Assembly (NCBI GenBank): GCA_934167695.1
Contig: CAKPLP010000002.1
Coordinates: forward strand, 1-64,000
Direction: 5' to 3'
Length of the DNA stretch: 64,000 nt
DNA from: an uncultured Bacilli bacterium
GTDB lineage: Bacteria > Bacillota_I > Bacilli_A > RF39 > UBA660
Positions 50,733 to 58,197 of the stretch are shown one piece after another; positions within the stretch are counted from its first letter, which is position 1, and each line of letters begins with the position of its first letter. The notes beneath the pieces are model-generated. The model was not told where the DNA came from and made no database searches. It saw only the letters and a program-made list of their open reading frames with translations. The position numbers and the translations under genes were made by a program.

Positions 50733-52817
50733 ATGCCTAAAAAAAATCAACAAAAAAAATCTAAAACACGTTTTACAAAGAAAGCTGTCATAGACGAAAA
50801 GACCTTAGATAAACGTATTTTCATATTCTTAGTAGTCATTCTATTACTCTTTATAGCCATATTTTTTAAATTATTTCAAGTAATGATTTTAGAAAATAAA
50901 ACATACAAAAACAAGTTAAAAGAATTGAGTTATACCAAAGTAGAAGGTTCATCCGCTCCACGAGGTAGAATCTATGATAGAAATTATAATATAATTGTAG
51001 ATAATAAGGCCGTAAAAACAATATATTATAAAAAAGATAAAAGTATAAATACCAGTGATGAAATAAAATTAGCTTATGAAGTTAGTAGTCATATCTCACT
51101 AGATATTTCTAAACTTACTGATAGTATTAAGAGAAAGTTTTTCTTAGCAAAATATCCAGATAAATGTAAAAAAAGAATTAAAGATAGTGAATGGGAGAAA
51201 CTAGAACAGAGAAAATTAACAAATAATGATATTGAAAAATTAAAATTAGAAAGAATAACAGATGATGAATTAGCTGCATTTACGGATAGTGATAATAAAG
51301 CAGCCTATCTATATTATTTAATGAATAATGGTTATGCTTATGATGAAAAACCAATCAAAACTGGTGATAGCTTAACAGAAGCAGAATATGCCTACATTGC
51401 AGAAAATACTCAAAAATTAAGTGGATTTGGAACAAAACTAGATTGGGAAAGAACATATCCTTATGGTGATACTTTTAAAAGTATTTTAGGAACTATTTCA
51501 TCATCAAAAGAAGGAATTCCATTAAACGAAAAAAGTTATTATTTATCAAAAGGATATTCTCTAAATGACAGAGTAGGTTTAAGTTATATTGAAAAAGAAT
51601 ATGAAGATTATTTAAAAGGTACAAAGGAAGTTTATCAAGTAGTAAATTCTCATGAATTAAAACTTGTAAGTGAAGGAAAAAGAGGTAATGATATTGTACT
51701 AAGTATTGATATCAATCTTCAAAAGGAAGTAGAGCGTATTTTATCAGAACAGGTAGCTAAAACAAAGACTGAAAGAAATACAGAGTATTATGACCATTCT
51801 AGTGTAATTATCCAAGATCCAACAACAGGGGAAATTTTAGCAATGGCTTCTAAGAAATACGTAAATGGACAAATAGTAGATAACACTCCAAGTATTTTAA
51901 CATCCCCAATAACTCCCGGATCTGTTGTAAAAGGAGCATCAATGTTAGTTGGATATAATACAGGAGCTATAAAAATTGGAGAATATATGATTGATGAATG
52001 TATAAAAGTTGCTGGAACACCAGAGAAATGCTCTTCACATACACTTGGTAGAATAGATGATATTACAGCTCTTGCAAAAAGTAGTAACGTTTATCAATTT
52101 AAAACAGCAATTAGAGTTAATGGTCAAGAATACTATCGTGGTATGAAATTGAACTTTAATCAAAAAGCTTTCGATGTATACAGGAGTATGTATCGTTCAT
52201 TCGGACTAGGAGTTAAAACAGGAATAGACTTACCAGTAGAAAGTACTGGATATAGTTCAAAAGATAAAGCTGCTGGTAATTTATTGGATTTTGTAATGGG
52301 ACAATATGAAACATATACTCCAATACAATTATCACAGTATGTAACAACAATCGCTAATGGCGGTGAACGGCTAGTGCCACATCTTTTAAAAGAGGTTCAT
52401 AAAGCAACAGATAATGAAGAATTAGGGGAAACAACACTAAAAGTAGAAAAGAAAGTTTTAAATAAAATAGAAACAACCGAAGAGTATATGAATAGAATGA
52501 AACAAGGTTTCTATGCAGTTATGCATGCATCAGGAGGATACGGAGTAGGTTATATTGATCAAAAATACGATGCTGCTGGCAAAACAGGTACCTCTCAAAG
52601 TTTCTTAGATACAAATAATGATGGAATAATAGATACAGAAACAATAACTAGTTCATTTATCGGTTATGCACCATCAACTAATCCTAAAATATCAATTATG
52701 GTAACCTCGCCAGACTCATCTCATCCAAACTCTGCATCGGACTATGCTAGTTTAGTAACATTACATATTACTAAAGAAATAACTAACAAATATTTTGAAT
52801 TATATCCATTGCAATAA
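50733..52817 (+). CDS. Class B penicillin-binding protein (PBP2/SpoVD type)
   Basis: The 694-residue protein has one N-terminal helix (IFIFLVVILLLFIAIFFKLFQ), the dimerisation domain starting SSAPRGRIYDRNYNIIVDN, and a transpeptidase domain with SVVK near residue 395, SSN near 452 and KTGTS near 616, all three penicillin-site motifs intact. It cross-links peptidoglycan outside the membrane, probably in the division or spore septum. It lacks the PASTA repeats of PbpB/SpoVD, though the overall layout fits. AAGGGAGTGACTAT precedes the ATG. Confidence 0.93.
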   Translation: MPKKNQQKKSKTRFTKKAVIDEKTLDKRIFIFLVVILLLFIAIFFKLFQVMILENKTYKNKLKELSYTKVEGSSAPRGRIYDRNYNIIVDNKAVKTIYYKKDKSINTSDEIKLAYEVSSHISLDISKLTDSIKRKFFLAKYPDKCKKRIKDSEWEKLEQRKLTNNDIEKLKLERITDDELAAFTDSDNKAAYLYYLMNNGYAYDEKPIKTGDSLTEAEYAYIAENTQKLSGFGTKLDWERTYPYGDTFKSILGTISSSKEGIPLNEKSYYLSKGYSLNDRVGLSYIEKEYEDYLKGTKEVYQVVNSHELKLVSEGKRGNDIVLSIDINLQKEVERILSEQVAKTKTERNTEYYDHSSVIIQDPTTGEILAMASKKYVNGQIVDNTPSILTSPITPGSVVKGASMLVGYNTGAIKIGEYMIDECIKVAGTPEKCSSHTLGRIDDITALAKSSNVYQFKTAIRVNGQEYYRGMKLNFNQKAFDVYRSMYRSFGLGVKTGIDLPVESTGYSSKDKAAGNLLDFVMGQYETYTPIQLSQYVTTIANGGERLVPHLLKEVHKATDNEELGETTLKVEKKVLNKIETTEEYMNRMKQGFYAVMHASGGYGVGYIDQKYDAAGKTGTSQSFLDTNNDGIIDTETITSSFIGYAPSTNPKISIMVTSPDSSHPNSASDYASLVTLHITKEITNKYFELYPLQ

Positions 52818-52833
52818 AATAGTAAAAAACATT

Positions 52834-52861
52834 TTGCATTTTTAGAAAAATCTGTTATAAT
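52834..52861 (+). promoter_or_regulatory. rpmG promoter
   Basis: TTGCAT (52834-52839), 16 bases, TATAAT (52856-52861), followed by a 33-base leader with AAGGAGGG. Confidence 0.65.
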
Positions 52862-52894
52862 GTATACAGACGTTTACGTAAGGAGGGATAAATT

Positions 52895-53059
52895 ATGGCA
52901 AAAAAAGTAGGAAATAGACAAAATAAAACTCTTGTTTGTACTGTTTGTAATGAAGAAAATTATCGTGATGAAAGAAATGTAAATACAACAGAACGTTTAG
53001 AATTAAATAAATACTGTCCAAGATGCAAAAAGCATACACCACATAAGGAAAAGAAATAA
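52895..53059 (+). CDS. rpmG: 50S ribosomal protein L33
   Basis: The 54-residue protein, VGNRQNKTLVCTVCNEENY and KYCPRCKKHTPHKEKK, keeps both CxxC zinc pairs of the C+ form of L33. It binds 23S rRNA near the E site. AAGGAGGGATAAATT precedes the ATG. The gene is short and has its own promoter and terminator. SecE/NusG do not follow, unlike many Firmicutes. Confidence 0.95.
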   Translation: MAKKVGNRQNKTLVCTVCNEENYRDERNVNTTERLELNKYCPRCKKHTPHKEKK

Positions 53060-53077
53060 TTAAGTATATAAAAAGAA

Positions 53078-53108
53078 AAGTATAGTACTAAATATACTTG
53101 CTTTTTTT
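53078..53108 (+). terminator. rpmG terminator
   Basis: AAGTATA (53078-53084) pairs with TATACTT (53093-53099) around GTACTAAA, followed by GCTTTTTTT. Confidence 0.8.
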
Positions 53109-53129
53109 ATTAAAATAGGGAGGTAGAAA

Positions 53130-53687
53130 ATGACAAACTCAAATGATTTCAAAGTAGGAATGACAATCGAAACTGAAAATGCAATTTTTACAATTCTAGA
53201 TTTTCAACATGTAAAACCAGGTAAAGGTGCTGCTATTGTAAAAACAAAATTAAAAAATTTAAGAACCGGATCAATAATAGAAAAAACTTTTAATGCAGGT
53301 GAAAAAGTTGCTTTAGCAAGAATAGATAAAAAAGCAATGCAATTTTTATACACAATGGGTGATACTTACTATTTCATGAATATGACAACTTATGATCAAA
53401 TTGAATTAGATAAATTAACATTAGGAGATAATACTAAATTTTTAAAAGAAAATTTAGAGGTATATATTATATTCTTTGGTGATGAAGTATTAGGAATTGA
53501 TTTACCTGATAAAATTTCAATGAAAGTAGTAAGAACTGAACAAGCAGTAAAAGGAAATACTACAAATAGTGCAATGAAAGATGCAGAACTTGAAACAGGA
53601 TATGTTGTAAAAGTTCCATTATTCATTAATCAAGATGAAGAAATAATCATTGCTACAAAAGATGGTAAATATGTATCAAGAGCATAA
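53130..53687 (+). CDS. efp: Translation elongation factor P
   Basis: The 185-residue protein has three beta-barrel domains. The tip loop VKPGKGAA holds the Lys that may be modified, and DAELETGYVVKVPLFIN and DEEIIIATKDGKYVSRA are the usual end blocks. EF-P rescues ribosomes stalled at polyproline. AGGGAGGTAGAAA precedes the ATG. Its PG uses CCA-GGT, one of only three exceptions to the Pro-Gly codon bias in this window. A hairpin overlaps the stop codon. Confidence 0.97.
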   Translation: MTNSNDFKVGMTIETENAIFTILDFQHVKPGKGAAIVKTKLKNLRTGSIIEKTFNAGEKVALARIDKKAMQFLYTMGDTYYFMNMTTYDQIELDKLTLGDNTKFLKENLEVYIIFFGDEVLGIDLPDKISMKVVRTEQAVKGNTTNSAMKDAELETGYVVKVPLFINQDEEIIIATKDGKYVSRA

Positions 53688-53704
53688 ATATGCTCTTTTA
53701 TTGT
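53679..53704 (+). terminator. efp terminator
   Basis: AGAGCATA (53679-53686) pairs with TATGCTCT (53689-53696) with a small loop, followed by TTTATTG. The stop codon TAA is in the loop. Confidence 0.7.
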
Positions 53705-53720
53705 TATGGGAGGAATTAAA

Positions 53721-54452
53721 ATGTCTAATAAAGTAGCTTTAATAACAGGATCCAGTAGAGGACTTGGAAAAGAAATAGCAACACTTTTTGCAGCAAACAA
53801 CTATGATGTAGTAATAAACTATAATAACAGTATAGAAGAAGCAAAAGAATTAGAGCAAAAATTAAAAAGCGAATATAAAATAAATGCAATCTCAATAAAA
53901 TGTGATATAAGTAACGAAGAAAATGTCAAAAAAATGATTGATGAAGTAAAAAATGTTTTTTCTAAAATAGATGTAGTAGTAAATAATGCTGGCATAGCCA
54001 ACGATTCAATCTTCTTAGATAAAACAAAAAATGATTTTATGAAAGTAATAGAAACTAACTTAGTAGGAAGTTTTTTAGTATCCAAGTATGCTTCAAAAAT
54101 TATGAAAAATGGTTCTATAATAAATATTTCCTCTACAAATGCAATCGATACAAATTATCCATATAGTGCAGATTACGACGCTTCTAAAGCCGGTCTTATT
54201 TCCTTGTCAAATAATTTAGCGGATGCTCTTGCGCCAAATATAAGGGTAAATACGGTAGCCCCCGGATGGATAAACACTGATATGAACAAAGAATTAGATA
54301 AAGATTATATAAAAGAGGAAGAAAGTAAAATTCTTTTAGGCCGTTTTGCCGAAGTAAAAGAAATAGCAGAAGTAGTTTATTTTTTATCAACTGAAAAAGC
54401 AAGCTATATAAATAAATCAATAATAAGAGTGGATGGTGGTTATCGTGGATAA
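53721..54452 (+). CDS. Short-chain dehydrogenase/reductase (FabG-like)
   Basis: The 243-residue SDR has the NAD(P) site KVALITGSSRGLGKEIA, NNAGIAN, the catalytic Ser block IINISSTNA and YDASKAG (YxxxK), and VAPGWINTDM. FabG (3-oxoacyl-ACP reductase) is the nearest type by length and motifs, but there is no fatty-acid cluster here, so the substrate is open. The ATG at 53721 follows GGGAGGAATTAAA. The YnbB-like gene overlaps its 3' end. Confidence 0.88.
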   Translation: MSNKVALITGSSRGLGKEIATLFAANNYDVVINYNNSIEEAKELEQKLKSEYKINAISIKCDISNEENVKKMIDEVKNVFSKIDVVVNNAGIANDSIFLDKTKNDFMKVIETNLVGSFLVSKYASKIMKNGSIINISSTNAIDTNYPYSADYDASKAGLISLSNNLADALAPNIRVNTVAPGWINTDMNKELDKDYIKEEESKILLGRFAEVKEIAEVVYFLSTEKASYINKSIIRVDGGYRG

Positions 54453-55677
54453 TATAGAATTAGTAAATAAAAAAGAAGAAGAACTTCAAGAATCATTTCG
54501 AAAAATAGATAAAATATCATTTATTAATAGTAAAAAAGTATTAGATGCTTTTCAAAAAGAGAATGTTATGGAAAGTGATTTTAATCAAACAACAGGTTAC
54601 GGTTACAATGACGTAGGACGTGATAAAATTGAAAGAATATTTGCAAGAGTTCTAGGCAGTGAAAAAGCAATCGTTCGTAGCCAATTTATATCAGGTAGTC
54701 ATGCTTTAACAGTAACATTATTTGGTCTATTAAGGCCAGGGGATTTATTACTAAGTATAACTGGAAAGCCATATGACACATTAGATGAAGTTATTGGAAT
54801 AAGAGAAAACCCTTCAAGTTTAAAAAGTTTTGGCATAAATTATGATCAAATAGATCTAATGAATAATGATTTTGACTATGAGAAAATAACAACGTACTTA
54901 AGTAAAAATAAAGTAAAAGTAATAGAAATTCAAAGATCTAAAGGCTATTCAACTAGAAAAAGTATTACAATAGAAAAACTAGAAAAAGTCATAAATGCAA
55001 TTAGAAAAGTAGATAAAGATGTAATAATAATGGTTGATAATTGTTACTGTGAATTTGTAAATACTGTAGAACCGCCAGAAGTTGGAGCCGATGTAACAGT
55101 AGGATCATTAATAAAAAACTTAGGTGGCGGAATTGCCCCTAATGGTGCTTATGTTGCCGGAAGAGAAGATCTTATCAAATTAATAGGAGAGCGTTTAACT
55201 CTCCCCGGAGAAGGCTTAGAAGTGGGTCCTTCACTAGGAATTAACAAACAATTCTTACAGGGATTATATTTAGCTCCATCAGTAGTTGCATCATCCTTAA
55301 AAACAGTTGTCTTAACAAGTAAAGTTATGGAATATCTAGGCTATAAAGTAGAACCATCATCAACAGAAGAAAGAGCTGATATAGTAGAAAGTATAACTTT
55401 AAATACAAAAGAAAACCTAATTTCTTTCTGCTGTGGAATTCAATCATCATCAGCAATCGATTCTAATATTAGAGTAGAAGCCGATGACATGCCGGGATAT
55501 ACAGATAAAGTTGTAATGGCATCAGGAAGTTTTACTCAAGGTTCATCAATAGAACTAAGTTGTGACGGCCCATTAAGAGAACCATATATTGCATATATGC
55601 AAGGATCATTAACATACGATTATGGAAAAATTGCATTAATTAATACTCTAGATTATTTAAAAAAAGAAAATAATTAA
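54445..55677 (+). CDS. Methionine gamma-lyase family PLP enzyme (YnbB/aluminium-resistance type)
   Basis: The ~410-residue PLP enzyme of the cystathionine synthase fold carries GSEKAIVRSQFISGSHALTV, LLLSITGKPYDTLDEVIG, EIQRSKGYSTRKSI, IIMVDNCYCEF with the cofactor Asp, ADVTVGSLIKNLGGGIAP with the Schiff-base Lys, and LPGEGLEVGPSLG. YnbB proteins are annotated as methionine gamma-lyase family or aluminium resistance, without a settled reaction. The GTG at 54445, with GGTGGTTATC just before it, is the likelier start; the ATG at 54433 is also in frame. It overlaps the SDR end, so they are one operon. Confidence 0.88.
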   Translation: MDNIELVNKKEEELQESFRKIDKISFINSKKVLDAFQKENVMESDFNQTTGYGYNDVGRDKIERIFARVLGSEKAIVRSQFISGSHALTVTLFGLLRPGDLLLSITGKPYDTLDEVIGIRENPSSLKSFGINYDQIDLMNNDFDYEKITTYLSKNKVKVIEIQRSKGYSTRKSITIEKLEKVINAIRKVDKDVIIMVDNCYCEFVNTVEPPEVGADVTVGSLIKNLGGGIAPNGAYVAGREDLIKLIGERLTLPGEGLEVGPSLGINKQFLQGLYLAPSVVASSLKTVVLTSKVMEYLGYKVEPSSTEERADIVESITLNTKENLISFCCGIQSSSAIDSNIRVEADDMPGYTDKVVMASGSFTQGSSIELSCDGPLREPYIAYMQGSLTYDYGKIALINTLDYLKKENN

Positions 55678-55705
55678 TCATATAACAAAATTATCCTCAT
55701 ATATT
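55678..55705 (+). promoter_or_regulatory. SigE-like promoter of spoIIIAH
   Basis: TCATATA (55678-55684) matches the SigE -35 KMATATT at six of seven bases, and CATATATT (55698-55705) matches the -10 CATACAHT at seven of eight, with a 13-base spacer. spoIIIA of B. subtilis is SigE-dependent. Confidence 0.5.
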
Positions 55706-55728
55706 TTAATAGGTGAGGAGGATAAAAC

Positions 55729-56235
55729 GTGATCAATAAACAAAATTTATGGTTTTTAACATTATTTAGTTTAGTTTTAGTATTAGGGGTATACTATGTA
55801 ACAATGCCAAATGAATTACTCTTATCAGAAAAAACATCAACAAAAGAAACAAGTAAAAAAACTAATGCAAAAACAACAAATAAAGAAAGTAATTCACTAG
55901 AAGCAATGAGAGTTAGCCTTGAAGAGGAGAGAACTGAGGCTATAGCAACATTAAAGGAACAATTAACTAATGAAAAGTTAACAACAGAAGAAAAAAATAA
56001 TGCCTATGAACAATTAAAATATTTAAATGCTCTTCAAGGAAAAGAAGAAACATTAGAAAAAAAATTAAAAGAAAATCTTAAACTAGACTGCTTTGTAAAA
56101 ATAGATGAAACAAATATCGAGGCTGTATGTATTTCCTCAAAACATGATACATCACTTGCCAACAATATCATGCGTTCAATACAACAAGAATATAAAGAAA
56201 AAATGTATATAACTGTAAAATTTCAAAAGAAATAA
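55729..56235 (+). CDS. spoIIIAH: SpoIIIAH-like stage III sporulation protein
   Basis: The 168-residue protein begins INKQNLWFLTLFSLVLVLGVYYVTMPNELLL, the SpoIIIAH membrane anchor with its typical NKQ and YYV blocks. A Lys/Thr-rich linker, a Glu-rich helix (residues ~60-115) and a C-terminal ring-building domain (DCFVKIDETNIEAVCIS, ANNIMRSIQQEYKEKMYITVKF) follow. SpoIIIAH in the mother cell pairs with SpoIIQ in the forespore to form the feeding channel. Start GTG after GAGGAGGATAAAAC. No spoIIIAA-AG genes lie beside it. Confidence 0.85.
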   Translation: MINKQNLWFLTLFSLVLVLGVYYVTMPNELLLSEKTSTKETSKKTNAKTTNKESNSLEAMRVSLEEERTEAIATLKEQLTNEKLTTEEKNNAYEQLKYLNALQGKEETLEKKLKENLKLDCFVKIDETNIEAVCISSKHDTSLANNIMRSIQQEYKEKMYITVKFQKK

Positions 56236-56240
56236 CCCAC

Positions 56241-56267
56241 ACACAATAAAATTCCCTTCATATAATA
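56241..56267 (+). promoter_or_regulatory. SigK-like promoter of gerE
   Basis: CATATAATA (56259-56267) fits CATANNNTA, with AC at 56241-56242 16 bases upstream. TTCCCTTC (56252-56259) and GAAGGGAA (56287-56294) form an inverted repeat reaching the ribosome site. gerE is SigK-dependent in B. subtilis. Confidence 0.45.
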
Positions 56268-56301
56268 CTCTAGCATAAGTACAAAAGAAGGGAAGTTTGT
56301 T

Positions 56302-56520
56302 ATGTCAAAAGAAATTTTAACACCTAGGGAAAAAAGTATATTTCAAGAATTAATAAAAAATAAAACAACAAAAGAAATTGCTAAATCTTTAGGTATTAGT
56401 GAAAAAACAGTTCGAAATCATGTTTCCAATACTATGCAAAAATTGGGCGTAAAAGGAAGAGCTAGTGCTGTTGTCGAACTTATAAAATTAAAAGAAATAA
56501 ATATATTTGAAGAAGAATAA
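56302..56520 (+). CDS. gerE: GerE-type LuxR transcription factor
   Basis: The 72-residue protein is a bare LuxR-type HTH: LTPREKSIFQELIKNKTTKEIAKSLGISEKTVRNHVSNTMQKLGVKGRASAVVELIKL. GerE of B. subtilis (74 residues) is the same size and has no sensing domain. It modulates late SigK coat genes. GAAGGGAAGTTTGTT precedes the ATG. The SigK-like promoter and the sporulation genes on both sides strengthen the name. Confidence 0.88.
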   Translation: MSKEILTPREKSIFQELIKNKTTKEIAKSLGISEKTVRNHVSNTMQKLGVKGRASAVVELIKLKEINIFEEE

Positions 56521-56535
56521 ATCTTCTTTTTTATT
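56509..56535 (+). terminator. gerE terminator
   Basis: AAGAAGA (56510-56516) pairs with TCTTCTT (56522-56528), followed by TTTTATTTT. The left arm lies in the last codons. Confidence 0.75.
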
Positions 56536-56536
56536 T

Positions 56537-56560
56537 TGAATAATTATATATAATTATTCA
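56537..56560 (+). repeat. 24-bp perfect palindrome before gerM
   Basis: TGAATAATTATA and TATAATTATTCA abut without a spacer. It lies between the gerE terminator and gerM and overlaps the possible SigE -35 of gerM. Confidence 0.7.
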
Positions 56561-56566
56561 TAGTCT
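56538..56566 (+). promoter_or_regulatory. SigE-like promoter of gerM
   Basis: GAATAAT (56538-56544) matches KMATATT at six of seven bases, and CATAGTCT (56559-56566) matches CATACAHT at six of eight, with a 14-base spacer. gerM is SigE-dependent in B. subtilis. Confidence 0.4.
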
Positions 56567-56582
56567 ATATTAGGTGATTAGA

Positions 56583-57530
56583 TTGCTTAAACAAAAAGCA
56601 TTAAAAAAAATTTTAATTAACTCAATAACTCTTTTAGTCTTATTAACTCTATATTTAATCCCAAACATTGAAAATAAAGAAACTTTAAAAACAAATTTAG
56701 AATTAGAGTATATAAGTGGAGTGGGAACTAATAGTATTTACTTATTAGATGAAAATAATTATTTAGTAAAAACAAGAATTCTTTTGACATCTAATTCATT
56801 AGAAAAGAAAGTTAATACTTTAATAGATAACCTAATAATAAACAAAAATAATACCTTCCCTGATTCATTAAAAGGCACAATACCAGAAAAAACCAAATTA
56901 TTAGGAATAAGTATTGAAAATAAAATCGTAGTTTTAAATTTTTCAAAAGAATTTTTAAATGTAAATAGTAAATTAGAAGATAGAATGTTTGAAAGTATTG
57001 TCTATTCTTTACTTGATTTGAAGGAATTGAATGGAGTACAAATTAAAATAAATGGAGAAAGGTTAGGAAACTATCCAAATAGTAAAGTGCCTCTGCCAGA
57101 CATAATGACAAAAGATATTGGAATTAATAAACAATATCATATTACAAAGAGAAAAGATATAAATAAAGTAGTAGTTTATTATATTGAAAAAATAGATAAT
57201 GTAAACTATTATGTGCCAGTAACAAAGTATATGAATGATTCAAGAGATAAAGTAAAAATAATTATTGAAAATCTTGCAACAAGCTATATATATGAGCCAA
57301 ATTTAATGAGTTTTTTAAATAATAATACAAAATTAAATTCATATAATGAAGAAGAAAATATTATGTTTCTAGATTTCAATAATAATATTTATAACAACAA
57401 CGATACTATTTTAGAGGAAGTTATTTACTCTATAAGTTACTCTATTTTTGATAATTATAATGTAAGAAGTGTAGTTTTTACAGTTGACGGTAATAATTTA
57501 CAGCAAGTAAATCGTTCAGAACTATATTAA
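56583..57530 (+). CDS. gerM: GerM-domain sporulation protein
   Basis: The ~315-residue protein has an N-terminal anchor (ILINSITLLVLLTLYLIPNI) and two GerM modules. The first is around residues 45-165 (NSIYLLDENNYLVKTRILL, VVLNFSKEFLN, ERMFESIVYSLLDLKELNGVQIKINGE) and the second around 195-310 (VVVYYIEKIDNVNYYVPVTKY, IIENLAT, VVFTVDGN). GerM is needed for spore engulfment and SpoIIQ localisation. TTG at 56583 follows GGTGATTAGA; the GTG at 56574 lies in the ribosome site. Confidence 0.88.
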   Translation: MLKQKALKKILINSITLLVLLTLYLIPNIENKETLKTNLELEYISGVGTNSIYLLDENNYLVKTRILLTSNSLEKKVNTLIDNLIINKNNTFPDSLKGTIPEKTKLLGISIENKIVVLNFSKEFLNVNSKLEDRMFESIVYSLLDLKELNGVQIKINGERLGNYPNSKVPLPDIMTKDIGINKQYHITKRKDINKVVVYYIEKIDNVNYYVPVTKYMNDSRDKVKIIIENLATSYIYEPNLMSFLNNNTKLNSYNEEENIMFLDFNNNIYNNNDTILEEVIYSISYSIFDNYNVRSVVFTVDGNNLQQVNRSELY

Positions 57531-57609
57531 ATTTATAAAAATATTAAGCTTTTCCAACGAAATACTATAACACTTTGAAAAACTTTATTTACATGTACAC
57601 ACACAAGTG

Positions 57610-57618
57610 TTTGTCAAA
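57610..57618 (+). promoter_or_regulatory. 0A-box-like site, upstream copy
   Basis: TTTGTCAAA equals the Spo0A box TTTGTCRAA at all nine bases. It lies 25 bases before the second, inverted copy. Confidence 0.35.
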
Positions 57619-57642
57619 TATTTAAAAAAAATAAAAATAAAA

Positions 57643-57672
57643 TTTGACAAAAAATGTAAACTGTGCTATAAT
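57643..57672 (+). promoter_or_regulatory. Perfect SigA promoter overlapping a 0A-like box
   Basis: TTGACA (57644-57649), 17 bases, TATAAT (57667-57672), with the extended TG at 57664-57665. TTTGACAAA (57643-57651) is a 0A box on the other strand and covers the -35. The leader then folds as CTTTGA/TCAAAG (57680-57685, 57694-57699). Confidence 0.8.
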
Positions 57673-57741
57673 GTGTGTACTTTGAAGATACACTCAAAGG
57701 GGGAAAAGTTATAATTCTAGATAAAGGGGGAATCGAAAATT

Positions 57742-58170
57742 ATGACAGAAGTAAAAAATTCTTATATATTTGAATATTTAGATGAAAATGATTTTAGAAA
57801 GAAAGAAAGATCAGTAAGAAAATACAATATGCTTGCATATAAAAAACTTACATTTGAGTACTATCCTGAAATACGTAAAGGTAATTTTCTTGGAGAAAAA
57901 GTTGCAGAGGATAAAAAAGCTAATACAATAAGCTATGAATTAAAATTACCAACAGATAAGATGTTTACAAAAGTTCATGGAGAAATAAGAGTACATTATA
58001 CTATTTATAAAGATAAAAAAATCATTTTACTAACAAACATTACACCAGAAGGAATTTTAGACGAAGGACATCGTGCTGAACTTAGTACATATAAAGGAGT
58101 AATGATTTCGAAAGCAGATCCAGAACGTGACATGTTCAAAATAAATTTATTAAATATGCTTCAAAAATAA
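57742..58170 (+). CDS. Hypothetical protein, first gene of a strongly promoted unit
   Basis: The 142-residue soluble protein has alternating strands and helices and many charged residues: YIFEYLDENDFRKKERSVRK, KLTFEYYPEIRKGNFLGEKV, VHGEIRVHYTIYKDKKIILL. No signal, membrane span or known motif is visible. AAAGGGGGAATCGAAAATT precedes the ATG, and the same AAAGGGGGA also stands at 57695, possibly a second ribosome site. Its promoter is perfect, so the protein should be abundant unless repressed. Unrecognised. Confidence 0.7.
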   Translation: MTEVKNSYIFEYLDENDFRKKERSVRKYNMLAYKKLTFEYYPEIRKGNFLGEKVAEDKKANTISYELKLPTDKMFTKVHGEIRVHYTIYKDKKIILLTNITPEGILDEGHRAELSTYKGVMISKADPERDMFKINLLNMLQK

Positions 58171-58197
58171 TATATAAATTGGGGGGAATATATAAAA

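Noticed and set aside
53706..53720. SDR start at ATG 53706
   Set aside because: That ATG overlaps the GGGAGG ribosome site; the ATG at 53721 has the right spacing and gives the family N-terminus.
57695..57732. Riboswitch or T-box in the 57.7 kb leader
   Set aside because: The leader is about 60 bases with one short hairpin and two AAAGGGGGA copies; no T-box or known riboswitch core is visible.
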